This document shows, in pieces, positions 1-9,255 of a DNA stretch of 64,000 nucleotides. The position numbers were made by a program, and so were the translations under genes. The number at the start of each line of letters is the position of its first letter. Position 1 is the stretch's first letter. Source of the DNA: Actinomadura spongiicola (lineage in GTDB: Bacteria; Actinomycetota; Actinomycetes; Streptosporangiales; Streptosporangiaceae). The notes under the pieces were generated by a model that made no database searches, was not told the origin of the DNA, and saw nothing but the letters and a program-made list of their open reading frames with translations. The stretch lies in assembly GCF_003432485.1 (NCBI RefSeq), contig NZ_QVNQ01000013.1, positions 1 to 64,000 on the forward strand. Reading direction: 5' to 3'.

Positions 1-16
1 TCGGTACGCTGGGCAC

Positions 17-71
17 GAGGTCTCCGGTGGTGATGGTCTTCTTGGTCGTTGATCCATCTACCGGAGACCTC
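17..71. repeat. long stem-loop (inverted repeat)
   Basis: A 12-base arm at 17-28 (GAGGTCTCCGGT) is perfectly complementary to 60-71, and an inner GATGG at 32-36 pairs with CCATC at 54-58, leaving a loop of about 17 bases. It lies immediately before the point where McrC-like coding sequence begins, so it may be a terminator or the end of an element that cut mcrC. No T-tract follows. Confidence 0.5.
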
Positions 72-123
72 ACTCGTATCCAGGCGCGACATGCCGCCCG
101 AACCAGGACTTTCTAAACAGGAC

Positions 124-312
124 CTAGGCCTCCCGGTCGGCCACCTGGTCTACGCCAAAGGCAACGAGACCCCCGCCCGGCACATCGTCCGCCGCTCCGG
201 AATCGAGATCCTCGGCCACGCTCTCGACCTCGACGCAGAGCCTTCGGACCTTCTGGCGCAACTCGGTCAGCTCGCCGGAGTTCTCCACAGGGTGCAGCGT
301 GACTTGAACTGA
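124..312 (+). pseudogene. McrC C-terminal remnant (5' truncated)
   Basis: The last roughly 60 codons read as the C-terminus of McrC, the partner subunit of the McrB GTPase in the McrBC modification-dependent restriction system. The segment LGLPVGHLVYAKGNE and the following acidic helix (HALDLDAEPSDLLAQLGQLA) are the typical McrC ending. Homology starts near 124. The codons before it do not resemble McrC, and no McrB or McrC body is present in the 120 bases available upstream. I infer a broken gene left behind when the flanking DNA was replaced. A functional short protein is unlikely because the nuclease part of McrC is absent. Confidence 0.6.
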
Positions 313-332
313 AGTCTTCCTTCACTTTGTAT
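304..332 (+). promoter_or_regulatory. sigma70-type promoter, probably giving a leaderless mRNA
   Basis: TTGAAC at 304-309 and TTGTAT at 327-332 are separated by 17 bases. The expected transcription start, about 7 bases after the -10 box, falls on the ATG at 339. No convincing ribosome binding site precedes that ATG. Leaderless transcripts are common in actinomycetes. Confidence 0.45.
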
Positions 333-338
333 GAGGTT

Positions 339-1589
339 ATGCCTCTTCCATTGCGCATGATCGACCCATCGCGGCTGGCGGCCCGGCGCGTGGAGCTGGG
401 GCTTACCCGTGCGGCCTTGGCCGCGAGAGTCGGAGTTTCGCCCAGAATGATCTCTTTCTACGAGGAGGGCAGACATACCCCAACACCGTCGCGTCTGGAG
501 CAACTGGCCGCAGCGCTAGGTTGTGATCTTGAGGGACTGACGGGCATTCCCCGAGGCCAGGAGACCTTGGTTGACCTGAGATACGCGGCGGGGCTGACCT
601 TGGAACGGGCCGCTGAACTGCTACGGGCGTCGCCGATCGGTCGGGAAATGGCTGTCTCGGCGCCCAAGATCTCAGCGTTGGAGAGCGGCCAACCGGTCCG
701 TGGACGTCGCTGGCAGGAGCCCGAGGCGACGGGGCGCCTTCTCGCCCCTTTTGCCAAGGCTTACGGGGTTCCGGTTCGCATGGTCATGGACGCATGGATG
801 CGTACGCGGCCACATGAGCCGGCCCCAGCACTGGCCAACAAGCGCAGGCACGAGCCTTCCAAAGCCGCGATGGCGACATGGGAGTCCTTGAACGAGCGTC
901 AGCAGGTCTATCTGGGTGAGATCATGCGGGACGATCGCATGACGGAGACCGAGATGTGGATGCGCCGGGTCCAGAGGCTGCCCGTTCCTCGGGCCGCGGA
1001 GTGGCGCAGACTGCCGTTGGCCTTCAAGGCAGCGCCCTCCGCGGTGGGATACACCCGGTTGCAGGAGCGGTTGCGTCAGAAAGGTGTCCATGACCCGGGT
1101 GCCGGGCAAACGGTGCACGCGCTGGAACGACGGGGCCTGCTGGTGATCACCGAGGATTCGGTCGAGCATCCCGCCATCGGAGAGGTCGGACGGGTGCTCG
1201 TTCAGCTCAGCCGACGTGGTCGTGCGGCCGCCCAGGCGGGGCTCGACGAACCGGGTGAGCCGGACCCGGCGACCCATTTGCTGTCGGAGTGGCTCTGGGG
1301 GGTCGTGGCGCGTGTCGCTGCCGCTGAGCCCGCCGGGTTGGAGGACGATCAGCTGGCCGGCCGCTCGCTGTTCTTCATCGGCGTGGGTTACCGGAGCAAG
1401 GCCGGGGGGCGGCCGAGCCGCGGCCTGGTCGACTCGGTGCCCGTGATGGCGCCCGAGGGGACCCATGTCGCTGAGTACCGTTGGCGGTTGACTCGTCTGG
1501 GGCGGCGCCACGTGATCGAATACCTCGACATCTACCGAGAACTCTATCCAAACGTCGATACCACGGAAATTGGTACTCCCGCCGCCTAA
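339..1589 (+). CDS. XRE-family helix-turn-helix regulator with long C-terminal region
   Basis: Residues about 8-65 form a classic XRE/Cro helix-turn-helix (RVELGLTRAALAARVGVSP, then RMISFYEEGRHTPTPSRLEQLA). A second stretch further on (LRYAAGLTLERAAELL...KISALESG) looks like another HTH-type unit. The remaining 250 residues have no family I recognise; they include a possible winged-helix-like segment (TRLQERLRQKGVHD...ALERRGLLVI). The ATG at 339 is preferred because a promoter places the transcript start there; 357 is an alternative, and a TTG at 327 is unlikely. The gene sits 68 bases upstream of the pPIWI-RE module on the same strand, so it is a plausible regulator of that module. Confidence 0.75.
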   Translation: MPLPLRMIDPSRLAARRVELGLTRAALAARVGVSPRMISFYEEGRHTPTPSRLEQLAAALGCDLEGLTGIPRGQETLVDLRYAAGLTLERAAELLRASPIGREMAVSAPKISALESGQPVRGRRWQEPEATGRLLAPFAKAYGVPVRMVMDAWMRTRPHEPAPALANKRRHEPSKAAMATWESLNERQQVYLGEIMRDDRMTETEMWMRRVQRLPVPRAAEWRRLPLAFKAAPSAVGYTRLQERLRQKGVHDPGAGQTVHALERRGLLVITEDSVEHPAIGEVGRVLVQLSRRGRAAAQAGLDEPGEPDPATHLLSEWLWGVVARVAAAEPAGLEDDQLAGRSLFFIGVGYRSKAGGRPSRGLVDSVPVMAPEGTHVAEYRWRLTRLGRRHVIEYLDIYRELYPNVDTTEIGTPAA

Positions 1590-1657
1590 ACGACATAATT
1601 GTCACCATTTTCGTTCCGGGCGCGGTTTGTCAGAGGCGCCCTCTACGCTCGTAAGCC

Positions 1658-2905
1658 GTGACCAGTTCATCGGACGAAGGCGCCAAGACGCTTGATGACG
1701 TCCGGGTCCGCTACCTGGTGACCCGGGCTGCGCTGCGCGCGGCCAAGGCGATGACCGCCCCCGGGTTGAGCCCGCAGCGGCGCCTGGAAACACTGATGGA
1801 ATGCCACGGCACGATGAACGCGGCACGCGGACCGGATAGCCCCCGCCTGCAGTTCGGCGAGTTCCGGAAGGCACTCAAAGGGGATTTGGCTGCCCTGCTG
1901 CCTGAGGGGGTGACCCCACTGGATCTAGACGGGATGATGGTCGTCGACCGAGACGGGCAGATCACCGAGGACGCCTTTGATCTGGATCTTGAGCAGCGGA
2001 TGCTGCTGCACACGCTCCGCAAGCTCGATACGTTCGCGGGTACGGTAAACGACCGGGAGCTCCAGTCGGAAATCGATCAGGAGACGGCCTTCACACTGCT
2101 GCGCAAGCAGGGCGAGCAGCGCGTGTACGAGGCTGGGCGCACGGACCTGATCCGCTGCCCCGCAGGGCCCGTGGATGACTTGTGCGAGCTTCGACTGCCC
2201 CCACTGGTCGCGGACTTCTACCGGGAGATTCCCTATGACTCCCTGTACCAGGGCTGGTGGTACCCGTGTCCGATCTGCAAGTGGCCCATGCGGATCGTCG
2301 TACGGAAGAACGCGGGAACCGCTGTGGGAGTCGCACGTTGTTGGCACACGCCCCACGCGGACATGGGAGCCTCATACCTGTTCCGATTGCCGACCGACGC
2401 CAGCGCACCGGACCTGCTGCCCGAACCCTCGCCGCCTCGCCCAAGCGGCCGCGAGGCCATCCTCTCTCCGGACCTCGGAGATGTTCCACAGGCTGTTCCT
2501 GCCAAGGGCCACAAGGCCCTCAGTCGGGGAATCTGGCGCTATACAACCATTCCCGGCCTGCCAGAACTGGACCTGCACGATCGGCTGGCCGAACGAGGGC
2601 TGAGGGTCTCACTGTGGCCAGGGCTGGACGCCTACGACCTGCTCGTCGAGATAAGTGCGAAGCGGGGCAAGAAGACGCGGCTCAAGGTCGATGTCAAGGA
2701 CTACACCTCGGCACCGACACTGGCGAAGCTCATCCATGCCCAGGAAGGCGACCGCGGCGGAGCCGACTGGCTCGTGGTGCCGGACTACCGGGCCGGCCAG
2801 GTGCACCTGCTTTCGGGGGTCTGCGAGAAGTACGACATGCGAGTGGCCACGGCATCCGCGTTCGGCGAGATGGTGTGTGAGAAAGCCGGGGTGAGCTGGA
2901 CATGA
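1658..2905 (+). CDS. pPIWI-RE module A: REase-fold nuclease
   Basis: This 415-residue protein is the predicted endonuclease of the three-gene pPIWI-RE island. A probable zinc-binding patch is visible at C204-x2-C207 and C228-x-H230. The C-terminal third carries a restriction-endonuclease-fold signature: D324 in LDAYDLL, then D345-V-K347 in KVDVKDY, followed by hydrophobic strands. The homologue in module B (19719-20855) keeps the same DAYDL...VDVKD pattern, which supports a catalytic role. The start is a GTG; TACGCT at 1644-1649 could act as a -10 box for a nearly leaderless start. The stop overlaps the next gene as ATGA, so the two are translationally coupled. In the published model of these islands the nuclease would cut DNA selected by the PIWI-RE protein; that role is inferred here. 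Confidence 0.8.
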   Translation: MTSSSDEGAKTLDDVRVRYLVTRAALRAAKAMTAPGLSPQRRLETLMECHGTMNAARGPDSPRLQFGEFRKALKGDLAALLPEGVTPLDLDGMMVVDRDGQITEDAFDLDLEQRMLLHTLRKLDTFAGTVNDRELQSEIDQETAFTLLRKQGEQRVYEAGRTDLIRCPAGPVDDLCELRLPPLVADFYREIPYDSLYQGWWYPCPICKWPMRIVVRKNAGTAVGVARCWHTPHADMGASYLFRLPTDASAPDLLPEPSPPRPSGREAILSPDLGDVPQAVPAKGHKALSRGIWRYTTIPGLPELDLHDRLAERGLRVSLWPGLDAYDLLVEISAKRGKKTRLKVDVKDYTSAPTLAKLIHAQEGDRGGADWLVVPDYRAGQVHLLSGVCEKYDMRVATASAFGEMVCEKAGVSWT

Positions 2906-5900
2906 GTGACATGCGGATTCCGGAGACCGCGGTCTATACCGCCCTGGCCCTCGCCGCCCACTACTTCCCTCTGACCGTTGACGGTGACTCCCGTAGCGCC
3001 GCGCCGTTCGCCCAGGCGGCGTTCCTCCTTTCTGGGAAGTACCGGGCCTGGGACAAGTGGGGAGAACTGTCTCACGAGGAGAAGCAGCGGATCGCGTTGG
3101 TCTGTTCCATCGCTCCCGACGAACTCGTCGACGTTCGAAAGTTCTCGGTGGCGGCTCGCTCACTGCTGGCTCGGCTGGACGCGGCCGATTCGGGTGCCCC
3201 ATCTGTTCTGGCGGCCTTCGAACTCGTCGGGGAGAACCCCTTCACGGCTGATGCCGCGTTCCCCAGGCTCGGGGGCGATCTGCTCGGCTACGTCGATCGG
3301 ATGACCGCCCGCTTCCGTCGCCCCAGCGCTCGGCCCAAGCCGCCACCATTCGCCGGTCCAGGGACGTGGCGCACCGGGGAGATCTTCGTCAAGGATGTGG
3401 GACAGGTCCACGGACGACTGACCATCCCCACCTACCCCCAGTTCACCGAGGCGCTCAGCCACGAGCACCTCCCACACGTCTCGACGGTTCCGTACCAGGC
3501 CGACCTGCGCATTCCCACGGAGGAACTGCTCGCCCTCGCGAAGCTCATCGACGAGCGCTTTCCAGAGGACGGGCGCTACCTGCACCGTATCCTCGGGCAA
3601 CTCTTCGACTTGCTGCAGACCACGGACACCGTGTCCCCGGCGGAGGCGCTGACGCTGACCGCCGGCGGATTGGAGATCTTCAACGCACCGACCGGCACTG
3701 GCAAAAGCGTCCTTGTCCGCGTGATGGCCGTGTGGTTCGCCGCCCACAGCCTGCGTGTCGCGATCGTCCTGCCCGACATCAAGGCTTGCCTGGCGATGAC
3801 CTGGAACGTCCGGGAGGACCTGGCCCACCTGCACCGCGCCGGGCATATCGAGCACGAGCCCGCCTGTGCGCACCTGATGTCTTCCTCGGGGATGCATGAT
3901 CGCGCACTCAAACTCGTCTCGCTGATCAATGAGTCCGCGGACGCGCCCGGCGAGTGGGGCGAACGCGCCGAACGGGACATCGATCCCCTGGCGTACGGAT
4001 GCGCCCAGAAGACGTTCCTGGAAAGCACTGGTGACTACCCGCCGGGCCGGGAGCCCTGCCTCTCACTGCATGGACAGAGCGTGGGGGCAGCCGCCTGCCC
4101 TTGGATTCCGACCTGCGAGAAGTACGCTCCGGTCTACGAGGCGGCCGACGCCAACGTCATCATCATGAACCACTACGCGTTCATGCAGGGCAACCTGCGA
4201 ATCGGCATCAACCTCGACGGTCGACCCGTGCGTGGCATGACCGCGGCCGAGTTCGCGCTGCGGACCTGCCACACGGTCATCGTCGATGAGGTGGACCAGT
4301 TTCAATCCCGAGCTGTCGACAAGTGCGCCTCCGAGATCGTCCTGCACTCTCGTCGACACTGGTCGGCCGCGCCTCAAGAGGTGGACACCGACTCCAAGCG
4401 GCTGCGTATCGACGACGAGCACAACCTCCTGCCCGCCGTCAACCATGTCCGGCTCATGGCCGAATTCCTGCTGCTGAGTATCTGCAAGAACGCACTCAGC
4501 CTGCACGCATCGGAGGACGCCCGGGCCCAGGAACGCATCCCGGACCAGACGAGCACCCGCTGGCACTTGGCGCGTGGACGGGACCGCACCCTCCTTCGGC
4601 TGTTGTGGCCGGAAGCCGATGCGGGCGATGGGACGGACATCCCCACCGAGATCTTTCAGCAACTCAATGCCCTCATGCCGGCCCGCTATCAGCGCCACGA
4701 TCCGCTCACCGGTCAGGCGAGCCTGCCCGAACCCGACTGGCACTGCGTCAGGGACGCACTCAGCGCGCTCGTGACGCCACGCGGCGAGCACCTACTGGAC
4801 ACGGTCAAGATCGAACTGCACCGGCTCCTCGAAGAGCGGATCAAAGATCCGCATAAGCGCGCACAGGCCATCAACCTGCTCGTCACCCGCACCGTCATGA
4901 TCGAGTTGGATGAGGCGCTGTCCGTCCTTCAGGGGAAGGCCCACGGCTACCGTTCCTCTGGGTTGCGCTCGGCTCACAAGATCGCAGAGAACTTGCAGGC
5001 CTCCGCCATCTCCTCCGTGCTCCCACTCGGAATGCTGGGTCGCTCTATCACCGGCTACCGCGTCACTGGACTCGACGACAAGGAGAAGAACGCGGCCCTG
5101 GTCTCCCAGACCATCGCCGGCGATCCGCACACCTTCACCGCCGAACTGGGCGGCATTGTCTCGCTGGTCCTGGCAGGCGTCGAGCGGCCGGTGATGGGGC
5201 TGTCGGCCACCGCCTACTTCCCCCAGGCGGTCCGCGAGCACCTCCACGCCCCCGTGCGCTGGTGGATGACCGACGCCCAGGCCAAGTCCATTCGAGCCAG
5301 GAAGCACCGCATCGACTACGGCGAGGGGCACCCCCTATTCGGCCAGCCCATCGTGGTCTCGGGCACCCACGCCAGCCGCAAGAAGGACGCTCTCATTGAA
5401 CTCGGTGGCAACCTGTACGACGAGCACATCCACCGAGAACTCGAACGCACAGCCGCCAAGGACCCCGATCGAGCGCATGTCCTGGTCGTCGCCAACTCCT
5501 ACGAGCAGTGCTCGTGGATTTCCCACGGCATCACCAGGGCCGGGAAATACAAAGGCGGGCTGTGTCTGGCCGTCCGGGCCGAGGACCGGCACAGCGGCAA
5601 TCCTGAATTGCCCAGAGAGAACGTGGCCGTACGCCTAACCGCCGAGGAATTCGAGGACTTCCCGCGCCACGGGAAGATCCTCGTCGTTCCGCTGCCGCTG
5701 ATCGCCCGTGGGCTCAACATCGTCAAGGGAACTCGCTCCGCTGTCCGATCCGTCTACCTGTGTGTCCGCCCTCTCGCGCTGCTGAGCGAACCTGCCGAGA
5801 TGTACGGCAGCATCAACGCCGCCGGCCTGCGGGCATTGCCGGCGGGCGGCGCTTCGGACCCGTCGCGGGCCCTGGCCGAAGCCAGCGATGCGGCCTTGGA

Positions 5901-6231
5901 CCGGCTGGCGCTCCTTCTGCGCACTGCCCCTCAGTTCACGGCCATGCACAAGTCCCTGCAGAACGAAGTGGTCGCGGGCATGATCGTTGACCTCATTCAA
6001 CTCGCCGGCCGAGCTCGCCGCGGCGGCACCGAGGCCGTGCTCCACATGGTCGACTACGCCTTCCACGAGGACACCTGGAGCGCCGACCTGGAGACGGTCC
6101 TGCGACGAATCCACTCTCTGTGGACCCCCGAAACCCGGCAACGCATGAACGACCTGTACGGGGAGGCACTCAACGCCTTCCTCGCCTACGCCGGAATCGA
6201 ACCCCATACGCCCGAGGCACCGGGCAACTGA
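2902..6231 (+). CDS. pPIWI-RE module A: DinG/XPD-type superfamily 2 helicase
   Basis: A large helicase of 1,109 residues. Walker A is T264-GTGKS (residues 264-269), the DExD box is D462-E-V-D465 and motif VI is Q1033-LAGRARR. Between Walker A and the DExD box, about residues 360-420, several cysteines (YGCAQ, PCLSLH, AACPW, TCEKY) fit the iron-sulphur insertion of XPD/DinG-like helicases, followed by the usual INH-like sequence IIMNHYAF. The N-terminal 230 residues are module-specific. It overlaps the upstream nuclease gene by four bases (ATGA) and lies 25 bases before the PIWI-RE gene. Predicted role: unwinding DNA duplexes or R-loops for the module. The module B counterpart is at 20848-24255. 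Confidence 0.85.
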   Translation: MSDMRIPETAVYTALALAAHYFPLTVDGDSRSAAPFAQAAFLLSGKYRAWDKWGELSHEEKQRIALVCSIAPDELVDVRKFSVAARSLLARLDAADSGAPSVLAAFELVGENPFTADAAFPRLGGDLLGYVDRMTARFRRPSARPKPPPFAGPGTWRTGEIFVKDVGQVHGRLTIPTYPQFTEALSHEHLPHVSTVPYQADLRIPTEELLALAKLIDERFPEDGRYLHRILGQLFDLLQTTDTVSPAEALTLTAGGLEIFNAPTGTGKSVLVRVMAVWFAAHSLRVAIVLPDIKACLAMTWNVREDLAHLHRAGHIEHEPACAHLMSSSGMHDRALKLVSLINESADAPGEWGERAERDIDPLAYGCAQKTFLESTGDYPPGREPCLSLHGQSVGAAACPWIPTCEKYAPVYEAADANVIIMNHYAFMQGNLRIGINLDGRPVRGMTAAEFALRTCHTVIVDEVDQFQSRAVDKCASEIVLHSRRHWSAAPQEVDTDSKRLRIDDEHNLLPAVNHVRLMAEFLLLSICKNALSLHASEDARAQERIPDQTSTRWHLARGRDRTLLRLLWPEADAGDGTDIPTEIFQQLNALMPARYQRHDPLTGQASLPEPDWHCVRDALSALVTPRGEHLLDTVKIELHRLLEERIKDPHKRAQAINLLVTRTVMIELDEALSVLQGKAHGYRSSGLRSAHKIAENLQASAISSVLPLGMLGRSITGYRVTGLDDKEKNAALVSQTIAGDPHTFTAELGGIVSLVLAGVERPVMGLSATAYFPQAVREHLHAPVRWWMTDAQAKSIRARKHRIDYGEGHPLFGQPIVVSGTHASRKKDALIELGGNLYDEHIHRELERTAAKDPDRAHVLVVANSYEQCSWISHGITRAGKYKGGLCLAVRAEDRHSGNPELPRENVAVRLTAEEFEDFPRHGKILVVPLPLIARGLNIVKGTRSAVRSVYLCVRPLALLSEPAEMYGSINAAGLRALPAGGASDPSRALAEASDAALDRLALLLRTAPQFTAMHKSLQNEVVAGMIVDLIQLAGRARRGGTEAVLHMVDYAFHEDTWSADLETVLRRIHSLWTPETRQRMNDLYGEALNAFLAYAGIEPHTPEAPGN

Positions 6232-6256
6232 CGAGACTCAGAAGAGAGGGCGGCAC

Positions 6257-9073
6257 GTGACCGAGCAGGATCGCGTCCCCGGCAAGTACCTCAACTCCCT
6301 CGCCTTCCGCTGCACCCCTGAGCTGGTCGGCGATGCTGCCGTCTACGTACGGCATTTCGATGAGACGACCTGGAAACTCTGGGACGACTTCGACCTCCTG
6401 TGCAAGAAGAGGTTCAAGAACGACTCGGCCCAGGCGCCTTATTCCATTGCCACCACGGTTCTGAGCATGATGGGCGGCGGCTACGTCCACTTCGATCCGA
6501 ACCGTCGGGCGCCGTTCCTCGCATCGCTCCGCCCGATCAACGGGAACCTGCTCCGCCGGGTCTTCACCCTCACCTACCACCTGGCCCTCGGGCAGGACAT
6601 CGGCACGATCGACCTCACCGCACCCCCAGAGCTTGCCAAGCGGATCGCTGACACTCCCGAACACAGGCACCTGCTGGCCGCGTTCCTTCAGCCCGGCAAC
6701 ACCCAGCCCACCGCCCCCGGCTGGCTCTATAAGACGGTCGCCTGGGACCTGTCCCAGCGCTTCTCCTCCGAGCCTTGGGTGATCTCCGACAGCAGGACCA
6801 TCACCCTGCGGCCCGACACCACAGGTGGTGTCGTGGCCTTCGACGATCCGTGGCAGAACGAACAAGGGGGCCGCTACGCCCTCTCCCGAACCGCGTTGAA
6901 GCTGAAGACGCTGCCCAACATCACGAGCCCTGTTCTGCTCCTGAGCTCCCGGGTAACCCGCATCTCCTCCTCGCTCGTCTTCTCGGCCACGGTCATCGCT
7001 GAGCAGCCCGGACCGGACCGGCCCCTGCTGGAGGTCGCTCTTAACGGACGTGGTGGTGCCCGCAGCATCAATTGCCTGGCGCTCCAGGCCCTCGGCCGCC
7101 TGGAGATGGACTACTCCATTTTGCGCACCATCGACGAGCGATCGAGAAGCGAGCAGCGGCTTCTCGCCGACGCGAGGGCGAACAAGGCACCTGCCCGCTT
7201 CCCTCGCGAGCACCCCGGGCAGGTCTGGCCCGTCCTACCTAAGAATTACTCCTTCCCCATCGGGGTCGGGCCTGGCATGCAGCACCTGCGGCTGCTGCAC
7301 CAGCACTTCACCAAGGTCTTCGCCGACCGGGCCGAGCCCCTGGAGATGCGCGAAGTGCGCATGAGCCTGCCGCACCGGCCCACCGACCCAGAGAACATTT
7401 CAAATCGGGAGTACGAGCGCCGCAAGGAGGAGCGCGCTCTGCACCCGGATCCGAAGACACTCGGCCCGATCCGGCCGCGGGGCAGCCTCTTCCCCACTCC
7501 GGGATCCATCTTCGCGTCCGTCAAGGCCGCCGGGTTCGAGAAGCTGAGCCTTGTCTGCCTGTGGTACCAGGACGAGACCCGACTGCGGATGCTCGACACC
7601 TTCTGCAAGACCTTCGATCTCCCGCCCGACGGCCTCGACCCGCGGGAGGGCGAGGAACTTAGCCTGCACAGCGACCAGATCACCGCGGTGTTTCATCGGG
7701 TTCCGGATTTCCTCATCCCTGGACCGGCCGGCAGCCGCAAGGAGGCGCTCAAAGCCGTCGAGACGCCGCTCCAGTCCCAGAACGGAGTCCTCGTCGGAGC
7801 CTGGTGCGAGACCGAGATCCCCACCGCCGACGACACCGACGACGAGACGAGCCCCGAGGACATCGACGCCAAACCGCAAACCAAAAAGATCCTCGCGGAC
7901 CTTGACGTGCCTACCCAATACCTCAAAGGCAAGGACGAGAAGGGTCCCATCCAGCCCAAGGAGAAGGATCACCCTGCCGAGATGGCCCTTCTCGACCTCT
8001 ACCGTTCTCTCGGTGTGATTGACGATCGCATCGCCAATGCCCTCAGCCCCGAAAAGGGCGGCTATCCGGTCGACCAGATCGCGCATGTCGGGATCCATGT
8101 GAGACAACAGAACAGACGCAAAGGCGAGTTCGGCCAACCTAAAGTGGTCATCACCGCGTCAGCCCTCATCCCCCCGACGGCCGTCGATGGGACCTGGACC
8201 ATGCTTGGCTGGAGCTCCACCCGGCCGACGTGGCAGCCCTACCGCCTCGCGCAACCGGCCTTCCACGCCAGCGCGTACCCGGAGAACACCGGCGACAAAA
8301 AGAACTATCGGCAGCGCTGGGACGAGGCGGCCGAGACCGTCGAACGTGCCCTCGCGGACCTCGCCGAAGACCTGGACGGCATCCCGTACGTCGTCACCGT
8401 GGACGAGCAGGCGTCACGCCGTATGTGGGACGGGTTGCAAAACGTGCACCAGGGCGGATCGCCCCAGGACGGCAAGAGCCGTTACTGGCTCCCCGGCATC
8501 ACCCTGAACGGCGACGAGCGGCCTCAAGCCGTCATCCGCATCAACATCGACGACGAGGAAATTCCGCAGCCAGTCAGTACCAGCCGGGTTTTCAAGGCCA
8601 AGGACCGCGACCCCAGTGAGCAGGAAACCGCAACGACCCTCTACCAGGTCACCACTGACATCGGCTCCCCGGTGTGGATCTTCTGCAATGTTCCGCGCGC
8701 GTACGATGGGGGCAATGCGCGCAGACTGGGTGCGAAGTACACCCGGTGGGACGCCAAGCGATCCGTATTTTCAGAGAAGAAGGAAGAACGCCGCAAGGGC
8801 GAGATGCCGGAGAACTGGTATTCCATGACGGCCAGTGAGATCTACCCGCTCGCTTGCGCCGAGGGTGTCTCCGCCGAGGCGCTCGCCATCGTGACGGCGA
8901 AGCTCTGCCACCAGGCCCAGTTCTGGGACGGGCGCTCACGTTTCCCCGTTCCTCTCCATGCCGCGAAGCAGATGGACCTCGACCACCCGCAATATCGGCG
9001 CACCGTAACACCAGAGGAGAAGCCAACAGAAGAGCCGGGGGCGGACAACCCCCATAGCTCCCCCGTGGAGTAG
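6257..9073 (+). CDS. pPIWI-RE module A: PIWI-RE protein
   Basis: A 938-residue protein of the bacterial PIWI-RE family, Argonaute relatives that lack an obvious PAZ domain and are named for a conserved Arg and Glu in the PIWI fold. Assignment rests on length, on position after the REase and DinG-like genes, and on the C-terminal pattern (VVITASALIPP, DGTWTMLGWSSTRPTWQPY, then a basic region and ENWYSMTASEIYPLACA ending in PVPLHAAKQM). An acidic low-complexity linker lies near residues 515-575. The GTG start has a good ribosome site (GAGAGGG, 7 bases away). I cannot place the active-site residues with certainty, so catalytic competence is open. Predicted function: guide-directed recognition of invading nucleic acid. 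Confidence 0.75.
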   Translation: MTEQDRVPGKYLNSLAFRCTPELVGDAAVYVRHFDETTWKLWDDFDLLCKKRFKNDSAQAPYSIATTVLSMMGGGYVHFDPNRRAPFLASLRPINGNLLRRVFTLTYHLALGQDIGTIDLTAPPELAKRIADTPEHRHLLAAFLQPGNTQPTAPGWLYKTVAWDLSQRFSSEPWVISDSRTITLRPDTTGGVVAFDDPWQNEQGGRYALSRTALKLKTLPNITSPVLLLSSRVTRISSSLVFSATVIAEQPGPDRPLLEVALNGRGGARSINCLALQALGRLEMDYSILRTIDERSRSEQRLLADARANKAPARFPREHPGQVWPVLPKNYSFPIGVGPGMQHLRLLHQHFTKVFADRAEPLEMREVRMSLPHRPTDPENISNREYERRKEERALHPDPKTLGPIRPRGSLFPTPGSIFASVKAAGFEKLSLVCLWYQDETRLRMLDTFCKTFDLPPDGLDPREGEELSLHSDQITAVFHRVPDFLIPGPAGSRKEALKAVETPLQSQNGVLVGAWCETEIPTADDTDDETSPEDIDAKPQTKKILADLDVPTQYLKGKDEKGPIQPKEKDHPAEMALLDLYRSLGVIDDRIANALSPEKGGYPVDQIAHVGIHVRQQNRRKGEFGQPKVVITASALIPPTAVDGTWTMLGWSSTRPTWQPYRLAQPAFHASAYPENTGDKKNYRQRWDEAAETVERALADLAEDLDGIPYVVTVDEQASRRMWDGLQNVHQGGSPQDGKSRYWLPGITLNGDERPQAVIRINIDDEEIPQPVSTSRVFKAKDRDPSEQETATTLYQVTTDIGSPVWIFCNVPRAYDGGNARRLGAKYTRWDAKRSVFSEKKEERRKGEMPENWYSMTASEIYPLACAEGVSAEALAIVTAKLCHQAQFWDGRSRFPVPLHAAKQMDLDHPQYRRTVTPEEKPTEEPGADNPHSSPVE

Positions 9074-9255
9074 AGACGTTAGACACAAGGCCCACCGCCG
9101 GAGCCATGGTTCCGCCAAAACGGCGCTCGATGGGGACACATTCGTTTCGTGTATTTTCCCCTCCTCAACGGCTCGGTCGCCCAGCCTGGCTTTCAACCAC
9201 CGAACGGCGCGCCGACGACGGCCTCGACGAGACCAGCACCCAAGAAGGGGGCTCA

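Noticed and set aside
327..338. TTG at 327 as start of the first regulator gene.
   Set aside because: The TTG is itself the first part of the likely -10 box, so it cannot lie within the mRNA.
9106..9255. Upstream extension of the RecD2 gene from 9106.
   Set aside because: The extra 50 codons do not resemble RecD2, while GAAGGGGG before the ATG at 9256 marks a clear start.
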